DNA of 64,000 bases. Source: Anaerolineaceae bacterium (lineage in GTDB: Bacteria > Chloroflexota > Anaerolineae > Aggregatilineales > Phototrophicaceae). A program made the translations under genes and the position numbers. Where the stretch lies: NCBI GenBank assembly GCA_007693385.1, contig REDR01000063.1, positions 1-64,000 of the forward strand, in the 5' to 3' direction. Under the pieces are notes generated by a model that worked only from the letters and a program-made list of their open reading frames with translations, did not search any database and was not told where the DNA came from. Below, one piece after another: positions 57,279 through 64,000 of this stretch (positions within the stretch are counted from its first letter, which is position 1; each line of letters starts with the position of its first letter).

Positions 57279-58418
57279 TCAGCCCCCTAGCCGCCCCAGT
57301 AGATAGCCGATGACGAATACGACGACGGCCAGCACGCGCCAGATTTGCGTAGCGCGATCAACCGGCGCCATGCTCTCCCCGTAGCGCCGCCGATACGCCC
57401 GCCGGTAGAAGAAGCTCAGCACCGCCACCAGCAGGACATCGTGGAACCAGTAGCCCCATGCGGTATACGGGATTTGCGGCTGGTCATGACGCGGTGCGGG
57501 GATATCGCCCAATTCGACGGACGCCAGCGCCACATCATCGCCCGTGTTTTCGGTCTGCGTTATCGCCGTGCCATCGCTGTTGATGATCCGCGAGCCGTCA
57601 ATGCCCTGTCCGGTCAATGTCGCTTTGCGGGCGTCCCATGCGCGGAGCAGGAGCGATGGCTGGATGAACGCCGCCGGAAGCAGGCCGAGCGCCGCGCCCG
57701 TCGCCTCTGACGCGAAATCGCCACTCAGGGCGCTATGCACCACCGGCGCACCGAGCCACGCCGCCTGCCTGTCCATGTCGCCGCCGAACGGCGCATCGAC
57801 GCCGTGATACAGCAGACGCCCCGATTGCAACGGATAGGCTTCGTCGTCCTTCAGTTGGATGTGCAGGCTATCCGGGCGCGGCATCGCGGAGGCGATCAGC
57901 AGGAGGTCAACCCGTCCGGCGTAGCGTTTCCACAGGCGCGGATGCGCGTAATCCCAGCCGATCATCAGGCCGATTTTGCCGAGCGCGGTCCCGGCGATGG
58001 TCGGGCGGTGGCCTTCGCGGAATATGGCGCGTTCCCAGCCGAAAGCATACGTTTGATCGTAGCGCCAGAAGCGCCCCTGCGGACTGCACAGCACCATACT
58101 GTGATAGATGTCGTCGTCGTCGCGCAATAGAAAAGCGCCAGCCACGTATACGCCGTAGTTGGCGGCGGTCTGTGCCAGCCAGACGGCGGTTTTGCCGTTG
58201 GGCGTCTCCGCCAGATCATACGCGCTTTCATCCAGATGATAGCCGGTGTTGAACCGTGCCGGAAGCAGGATCAACTGAGCGCCGTTTTCGGCGGCGTGGG
58301 CGACGATGGCTTCGGCGCGGTGCAGGCGGACATCGACGCTAGCCGGTGCGATGTCCATTTGTGATGTCGCTAATTTTAGGGTGCGCGTTTCGGTATACAT
58401 GCTCTCTCCCGTCGCCAT
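57279..58418 (-). CDS. Nitrilase/carbon-nitrogen hydrolase-fold protein with C-terminal TMs, probable pseudoenzyme
   Basis: NGAQLILLPARFNTGYH; GRFWRYDQTYAFGWERAIFREG; IGLMIGWDYAHPRLWKRYAGRVDLLLIASA; hydrophobic C-term segments. Confidence 0.75.
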   Translation of the reverse strand: MATGESMYTETRTLKLATSQMDIAPASVDVRLHRAEAIVAHAAENGAQLILLPARFNTGYHLDESAYDLAETPNGKTAVWLAQTAANYGVYVAGAFLLRDDDDIYHSMVLCSPQGRFWRYDQTYAFGWERAIFREGHRPTIAGTALGKIGLMIGWDYAHPRLWKRYAGRVDLLLIASAMPRPDSLHIQLKDDEAYPLQSGRLLYHGVDAPFGGDMDRQAAWLGAPVVHSALSGDFASEATGAALGLLPAAFIQPSLLLRAWDARKATLTGQGIDGSRIINSDGTAITQTENTGDDVALASVELGDIPAPRHDQPQIPYTAWGYWFHDVLLVAVLSFFYRRAYRRRYGESMAPVDRATQIWRVLAVVVFVIGYLLGRLGG

Positions 58419-58598
58419 ATGCGGATGATATTCAGTGTAGCAGACACCGGACGGTTTGACACCTCAGCGCGGCGTTTACGTATACATGCTAGCCGGTGTG
58501 TGGCTTAGCGCTTGTTATGAAGCGCTCAACACGTCCGGCGCGATATGCTAGGATATAAGCGGGCGCATGGCCTGAATGTTTGGATTAAGGGGCGAGAG

Positions 58599-59309
58599 AT
58601 GAGCAATGTTTTCGACGTGGTAGTGAACGTCCTTGTCGGCACGATTAGCACCGTTACCGGCACCGTTCGCGGCAGTGTGTCGATGCTGGAAGATTTCTTT
58701 TATGTGCGCGTGGGCGGCCTGCCTTTCATCGTGTTAGGTTCGCGGCAGGTGGGTAAATCGACGTTGATCGAGTGGCTACGCAAGAACATGAAGAGCATGG
58801 AAGGCTTCGAGCCGGAGCCAACCGCCGCCGGTGGTGACGAGATACCCGACTTCACATCGAAGATCGGCGATACGCGCATGAAGCTAAAAGCGATGCGCGA
58901 TGTCGGCGGTGAGTATGCTATGTGGGAGACGGACTGGGTGGAACTTTTCCGCGAGGCGCAACCACGCGGCATCATCTTCTTGATGGATCATACCGACGTT
59001 ATTCAGCAAAAAGACGCGCTGAATTTCGTGTTGCAGATGATCGACGACGAACCCGCCGCCGCCCGCAACTTGAAAGCGTTTTTCATCATCGTCAATAAAT
59101 GCGATGTGTGGGAAGGCATCACCACGCTGGACGACATCATGCTGAATTATCGCAACGAGCAAAAACGACTGGTCGCGCAATCGGAGCGACTCGGCTACAA
59201 ATACGCGATCACATACGGCAGTTTGTATACTGGCAAGGGCGTCAAGGCGATGATGAAAGAATTCTTCAACGTGCTACGCCCTAGCCCGCGCAAGAAGCAA
59301 GACTTATAG
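58599..59309 (+). CDS. Small Ras/Arf-like P-loop GTPase domain protein
   Basis: G1 GSRQVGKST, G3 DVGGE, G4 NKCD, G5-like SLYTGKG. Confidence 0.78.
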   Translation: MSNVFDVVVNVLVGTISTVTGTVRGSVSMLEDFFYVRVGGLPFIVLGSRQVGKSTLIEWLRKNMKSMEGFEPEPTAAGGDEIPDFTSKIGDTRMKLKAMRDVGGEYAMWETDWVELFREAQPRGIIFLMDHTDVIQQKDALNFVLQMIDDEPAAARNLKAFFIIVNKCDVWEGITTLDDIMLNYRNEQKRLVAQSERLGYKYAITYGSLYTGKGVKAMMKEFFNVLRPSPRKKQDL

Positions 59310-59365
59310 TGCGACGGGCGACTTCATCACGATTTGACACGATAACCAACTGAGGACGGTGATTT

Positions 59366-60340
59366 ATGTTGGGAGAACGCTTTAAGACACTGCGGCTATA
59401 TGGCCCGCCCGCGATTGTGGTGACGGCGGGCGCGGCGATCCTGTACGCGCAATACGCTAACCTGAACTGGATCAGCTACATCTGGCCGCTTTTCATCATA
59501 CTGGCCGGCTTTCCGATGCTGTATATCGCTTCGCGGAGCGAGGACGCCGCCCGCGTGCGTCTGGTATTTCCGGGCGTCATCGTCACCGGCACCGGCACGA
59601 TTCTACTGTATCAACTGGTGACATCACACTGGCATAGCTGGACATATGCGTGGGCGCTGTACGCGGTGTTCTTCGGCGCGGGTCTGGCGTTTCAGGGGCA
59701 ACGGCTGGACATCAAGAGCGATGTGCGTAGCGGGCGTTTGATGATGGCGGGCGGTGTCGCGGTGTTCGTCTTGCTGTGGTTGCTGTTCGAGACGGTGATC
59801 TTCGGTGGGCAATATCAGGGCGTCATGGGCTATATGCTGGCCGCGTTGCTGATCGGTTCCGGCGTGGTGTGGGGCGTTAATCGCTTTCGCGTGGCGCGGG
59901 TTCTGAATCAATCGCAGGTCATCCACGCCAAGCCGCCGCCTGAAAACATCACATCCGGCGCGGCCAACGGGGAGCAGAGCGCGATCACGCGCCCCGAACC
60001 TGTGCCGCCGCAGAAGAAAGACGTGAACCATCAGCTAGAGCAACGACGACAGGCGATGCTAGCCGGTAAGACCGCGCCGACAGATGGCACAGCGGTCACG
60101 CCACCGGATGACGATTCCGCGTCCGCGCCGGATGAAACATCCGCGCCACCGGCTTCAGCGGCGACGGCGGACGAGAAGCCCGCCGAAACAACCGACGAGA
60201 CCGGCTTCTTGCTCGATGAATACCGCCCGCCGACTGTCGCGCTGGATGATTCCGCCGCGCCGCCGACCACGATAGACCCCGACTTGCAGGCCAGGATCAA
60301 CGCGGCGTTACAGGGCGGGGACGATGACGAAAATAAGTGA
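59366..60340 (+). CDS. Multi-pass membrane protein with long disordered C-terminus
   Basis: About five or six TM segments then Pro/Ala/Asp/Thr-rich tail. Confidence 0.65.
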   Translation: MLGERFKTLRLYGPPAIVVTAGAAILYAQYANLNWISYIWPLFIILAGFPMLYIASRSEDAARVRLVFPGVIVTGTGTILLYQLVTSHWHSWTYAWALYAVFFGAGLAFQGQRLDIKSDVRSGRLMMAGGVAVFVLLWLLFETVIFGGQYQGVMGYMLAALLIGSGVVWGVNRFRVARVLNQSQVIHAKPPPENITSGAANGEQSAITRPEPVPPQKKDVNHQLEQRRQAMLAGKTAPTDGTAVTPPDDDSASAPDETSAPPASAATADEKPAETTDETGFLLDEYRPPTVALDDSAAPPTTIDPDLQARINAALQGGDDDENK

Positions 60341-60393
60341 CCGGCTAGCGCATGTCATCCGCTAGCGGCCACCTTGCGGCGCGGGGCGATTGA

Positions 60394-61686
60394 TTATTCG
60401 TCGTCGTCCGCGCCGTTTTCGTCCGCCTCGTCATCGTCTGCTTCGGCTTCTTCGTCATCGGCTTCCTCAACTTCGTCTGCCGATTCGTCGCCGTCTGCTT
60501 CGTCATCGTCCGCCGGTGCTTCAACTTCCGCGCCCGGGAACGGGGTAGGAGTCGGTGCTGGCTCGGGGCGCGGCAGATCAAAGCCGGTGATGACCGAGAA
60601 CGAATTCAGCACATCGCGCAAAGTGTTGAAGCCCGCGCCGTCCTCATTGAGGTCAACATCGCCCTGTGCGATGCGGGCGCTGGCGATGTAAAGCGAGCCG
60701 GTGTCGCCGTTGAGTAAGATCACCAGACCACTGACCGCTTCGCCGTCAAAATCGCGGGCGCTGTAGCTGATGCTGAAGCCGTTGCCGCCGGTGCGCTCGA
60801 TGGCCTGCACGCTGACGACTTCGCCGAAGCGCGCTTCCACCAGATCGCGGGCGGCGGATTCGTTGACGCTGGTATTCGGCGTCACGTCAACGCGGATCGC
60901 CGCGCCGTCATCAGCGCGGAAGCTGGTCGGTAGGCCGTCGCCGCCATCGGTGCGCGTCCATGAGCGCGGATAGCGCAGAAGCCATTGATGCTCACGGTCA
61001 TAACTGGCGTTCCAGCCGAACGGCCCGGCGGCGAAAGCGTCGATCACGTTCACGCTGTCCTGCATGATGTCCGATAGGTAGAACATTGATTCCTGCGCGT
61101 TGTCGGGCATGACCACCCGCGAGAAGTGAATCAATTCGCCGTCGATGCGGGCGACGTGTTGCGCTAAGAAGTTGCGCTGTTGGCGATCACGCAGGCGATA
61201 GTTGATGATTAGCCGATCTTCGGTGCTGGGGCGGCCTAGCTCCGACCAGCTCGCGTATTCCGCCGCCCAGATTTGTTGCATCCGGTTCTCGTCAAAATGC
61301 GCGTTGAGGTCGGCGACGCTGGTTATATCGCCGATGGGCACTTCAAAGCCGACCTGAATACGGCTCACCGCGTCGGGGTTGCTCATGTTGACCTGTGCGC
61401 GGCGTGTGTCGTTGATCGTCGTCTCGATGCTCCAGCCTGACGGAACATCAGCCACAAACACGCCGGAAGGGTGCAGGTATTGCTCGCCAATCGTTATCGC
61501 GTCCAGATTGCTGATGGGCGGCGGGAAGGTGGGCGGCACGGGCGTCGTCGTCGGCGGGGCTTCTTCCTGTATGACCGTCTGTGGCGGCGCTAATCCGGGC
61601 AGAAATAGCGTCACCGCCATCAGTACCGCCATGCTGATGCCGAACCCATAAAGCACTCGTTGCAATGTCTTATTTTTTCTTTGCAT
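60394..61686 (-). CDS. Membrane-anchored protein with acidic C-terminal tail
   Basis: N-term TM, globular middle region, C-term ADDDEADGDESADEVEEADDEEAEADDDEADENGADDDE. Confidence 0.7.
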   Translation of the reverse strand: MQRKNKTLQRVLYGFGISMAVLMAVTLFLPGLAPPQTVIQEEAPPTTTPVPPTFPPPISNLDAITIGEQYLHPSGVFVADVPSGWSIETTINDTRRAQVNMSNPDAVSRIQVGFEVPIGDITSVADLNAHFDENRMQQIWAAEYASWSELGRPSTEDRLIINYRLRDRQQRNFLAQHVARIDGELIHFSRVVMPDNAQESMFYLSDIMQDSVNVIDAFAAGPFGWNASYDREHQWLLRYPRSWTRTDGGDGLPTSFRADDGAAIRVDVTPNTSVNESAARDLVEARFGEVVSVQAIERTGGNGFSISYSARDFDGEAVSGLVILLNGDTGSLYIASARIAQGDVDLNEDGAGFNTLRDVLNSFSVITGFDLPRPEPAPTPTPFPGAEVEAPADDDEADGDESADEVEEADDEEAEADDDEADENGADDDE

Positions 61687-61857
61687 GAACCTATTGACTC
61701 CGGTTGTAAGTGGACTCGCAGAATAAGACGGTATGTTACCGCAAAAACCGCCATCTGTTAAGCCCGCCCGTTACCCGTCACTATAATCCGTTTTGACCCT
61801 TTACAGCCTATTATGACCGTTATAAACTCGTCCTCAACAGTAGAAAGGGAAGCATAC

Positions 61858-62871
61858 ATGCAAGATCAAACTTTGTTGTTGGGCACGCGCTACACCACAC
61901 GTTCACTGCACCGTGCGGATTTTGAGGCGGCGCTCGCGCTGATTAACGCGCACCAGAGCACCATCAAGAACCATCCGTTGACCACTGCCGAACAGCTTGA
62001 AAAAGAATGGAACGATCCGGAATACGATCTCGACTCGACGCAGGCGGTATTCGATGCCGACGGCGAATTGATCGCATTTTCCGCGCTGGATACCCCCAAA
62101 CAGACCCCCGTCCGCCCGTTCGTTGAGGTCTTTCTGCATCCGCAGAAGGCCGACGACTCGCTGGGGCAGGCGTTGCTGGCGTGGGCGGAACAGACCGCGC
62201 ATCGCGTCTTTGACGAGGTGCCCGAAGATGCGCGGGTGACGCTGGTCGCGGGCGCTGAAAGCACCGAGACGCGATACAAAGCGATTTTAGAGACTGCCGG
62301 ATACCGCGCCGTCGGTCAGGCGTGGCACAAGATGTTGATCGAGATGGACGCCAAACCAGAATCGCCGGTCTGGTCGCCGGATGTGGAACTGGTCACCGCC
62401 GCCGGATATGATGACCTCCGCGCAATCTTCGAGGCGCAGGTCGATTCGTTTCAAGATCATCGCGGCTACGTCGAAGGTGACCGCGACGCCTATTATAAGC
62501 GCTGGCTGTATTACAACGTCGAGGACGAGAAGGCTTATGATCCGTCGCTGTGGTTTCTGGCGCTAGTCGATGGGCAGATCGCCGGGGTTAACCTGTCGCG
62601 TCCGTGCAACACCAGCGAGCCGGATGAAGGCTATGTGCATATTCTGGGTACGCGGCGCGAGTATCGCGGACGCGGCATCGCTAAAGCGTTGCTGGTGCAT
62701 AGCTTCCGCGAATTCTGGGAGCGCGGCAAGCGCAAGGTCAGCCTGTATGTCGATGGGAGCAGTAAGACCGGCGCGGATAAGCTGTACGTGCGGGCCGGGA
62801 TGCACGTCGCCCGCATCTATGAGACATACGAGAAGATGCTCCGTGATGGCGTCGAGTTGAGCGTGCAGTAG
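61858..62871 (+). CDS. GNAT family N-acetyltransferase (tandem GNAT)
   Basis: YVHILGTRREYRGRGIAKALLVHSFREFWERGKRKVSLYVDGSSKTGADKLYVRAGM; N-terminal half also GNAT-like. Confidence 0.88.
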   Translation: MQDQTLLLGTRYTTRSLHRADFEAALALINAHQSTIKNHPLTTAEQLEKEWNDPEYDLDSTQAVFDADGELIAFSALDTPKQTPVRPFVEVFLHPQKADDSLGQALLAWAEQTAHRVFDEVPEDARVTLVAGAESTETRYKAILETAGYRAVGQAWHKMLIEMDAKPESPVWSPDVELVTAAGYDDLRAIFEAQVDSFQDHRGYVEGDRDAYYKRWLYYNVEDEKAYDPSLWFLALVDGQIAGVNLSRPCNTSEPDEGYVHILGTRREYRGRGIAKALLVHSFREFWERGKRKVSLYVDGSSKTGADKLYVRAGMHVARIYETYEKMLRDGVELSVQ

Positions 62872-63046
62872 CCGCGAGTGCCCGTGACGTACCTGAACGG
62901 GCGCTAATGTTTGCTTTAGAACCTGATGATTTTTCGTTGTCGTGCGCCCCTTTTCCCCTGATAATGTACGTGAGGAGGGGCGCATATTGCGGCGCACATC
63001 GCGGCGCATGTTTGCAATGTCTCGAAATCCATTAGGGGAAAACAAC

Positions 63047-64000
63047 ATGACGAAAAAAATCATCATCATCGGTAGCGGCTTCGGCGGATTGGGGGCGGCG
63101 GTACGTTTGGCCGCGAACGGCTATGACGTGGAAGTATTCGAGAAGCGCGACAAGCTCGGCGGGCGGGCGTATGTCTACGAGATGGACGGCTTCAAGTTCG
63201 ACGGCGGCCCGACGGTCATCACCGCGCCTTTTATGTTTGACGACATCTGGGAATTAGCGGGCAAGAAGCGCGAAGACTACTTCGAGCTAGTCCCGTGCGA
63301 CCCGTTCTATCGCATCTTCGACCATGAAGGCCAGCCCTTCGACTACAACGGCGATCCGGAATTCATCTACGAAGAAATCCGCAAGCGTAGCCCGGAGGAT
63401 GTCGAGGGCTATAAGCGCTTCATGGCGACGACGAAGGCGATCTTTGAAAAAGGCTTCGTGGAATTGGCCGATAAGCCATTCTTGAGCGTGATGGATATGC
63501 TCAAAGTCGCGCCAGACCTCATCAAGATGCAATCCTACAAGAGCGTTTATGCGTATGCCGCGCAGTTCGTCAAAGATGAATTCCTGCGGCGTTGCTTCAG
63601 CTTTCACCCGCTTTTGATCGGCGGCAATCCGTTTGATAGCCCCAGCATCTACGCGATGATCCACTATTTAGAGCGCGAATGGGGCGTGCATTATGCGCTG
63701 GGCGGCACCGGCGCCATCGTGCAGGGCATGGCGAAGCTGTTCGGCGAATTGGGCGGCAAGGTGACGCTGAATGCCGAAGTCGATAAGATCATGGTTGATG
63801 CGGATGGCAAAGCGTGCGGCATCCGCATGAAAGACGGCACGGAGCATCGCGCTGATGGCGTGGTCAGCAATGCCGATGTCGGCTTCACGTACCTGAAGAT
63901 GATCGACGCCAAGCATCGCAAGAAGTGGTCAGACCGCCGCGTGAAAAGCCTGAAATACAGCATGTCGCTATTCGTGATCTACTTCGGCACGAAGCGCCAA
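63047..64000 (+). CDS. crtI: Phytoene desaturase family protein (CrtI-type), truncated by window end
   Basis: [59 protein letters not shown]; no stop in window so absent from ORF track. Confidence 0.9.
   Translation, partial: MTKKIIIIGSGFGGLGAAVRLAANGYDVEVFEKRDKLGGRAYVYEMDGFKFDGGPTVITAPFMFDDIWELAGKKREDYFELVPCDPFYRIFDHEGQPFDYNGDPEFIYEEIRKRSPEDVEGYKRFMATTKAIFEKGFVELADKPFLSVMDMLKVAPDLIKMQSYKSVYAYAAQFVKDEFLRRCFSFHPLLIGGNPFDSPSIYAMIHYLEREWGVHYALGGTGAIVQGMAKLFGELGGKVTLNAEVDKIMVDADGKACGIRMKDGTEHRADGVVSNADVGFTYLKMIDAKHRKKWSDRRVKSLKYSMSLFVIYFGTKRQ

Noticed and set aside
1-64000. CRISPR arrays, prophage, integrases, transposases
   Set aside because: No spaced direct-repeat arrays and no recognisable phage, integrase or transposase proteins in the ORF set.

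Overview
High-GC bacterial chromosomal segment. Gene content and architecture (many FHA, WD40, TPR and VWA proteins, a two-subunit methylmalonyl-CoA mutase) suggest Chloroflexota, but this is inference. The window is densely coding on both strands. I found no CRISPR array, prophage, transposase or rRNA. Well-supported content: an SRP 4.5S-like RNA; two tRNA clusters (Thr-Tyr-Thr followed by rpmG, and Pro-Gly-CAT); housekeeping genes ychF, frr, uppS, def, folC and tatA; methylmalonyl-CoA mutase large and small subunits; lutA and lutC far apart; a MoxR/VWA/TPR block with a remote DUF58 gene; several two-component proteins; and a CrtI-type desaturase truncated by the window end. rpmG (too short) and crtI (no stop in window) are absent from the supplied ORF track. 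Main second-look items: an Arf/Ras-like P-loop GTPase with a DxGG motif beside a membrane protein; a membrane-anchored nitrilase-fold protein that appears to have lost all three catalytic residues; a stand-alone DHp-type phosphotransfer protein with duplicated hairpins; tandem 11-bp direct repeats upstream of a PhoB-family regulator; at least seven convergent gene pairs with overlapping stops, one forming a perfect 14-bp palindrome; an in-frame 27-bp minisatellite; and a compositionally distinct AT-rich island with perfect inverted repeats. No clearly new defence or mobile system was seen. All homology calls are from motif recognition, with no database search.
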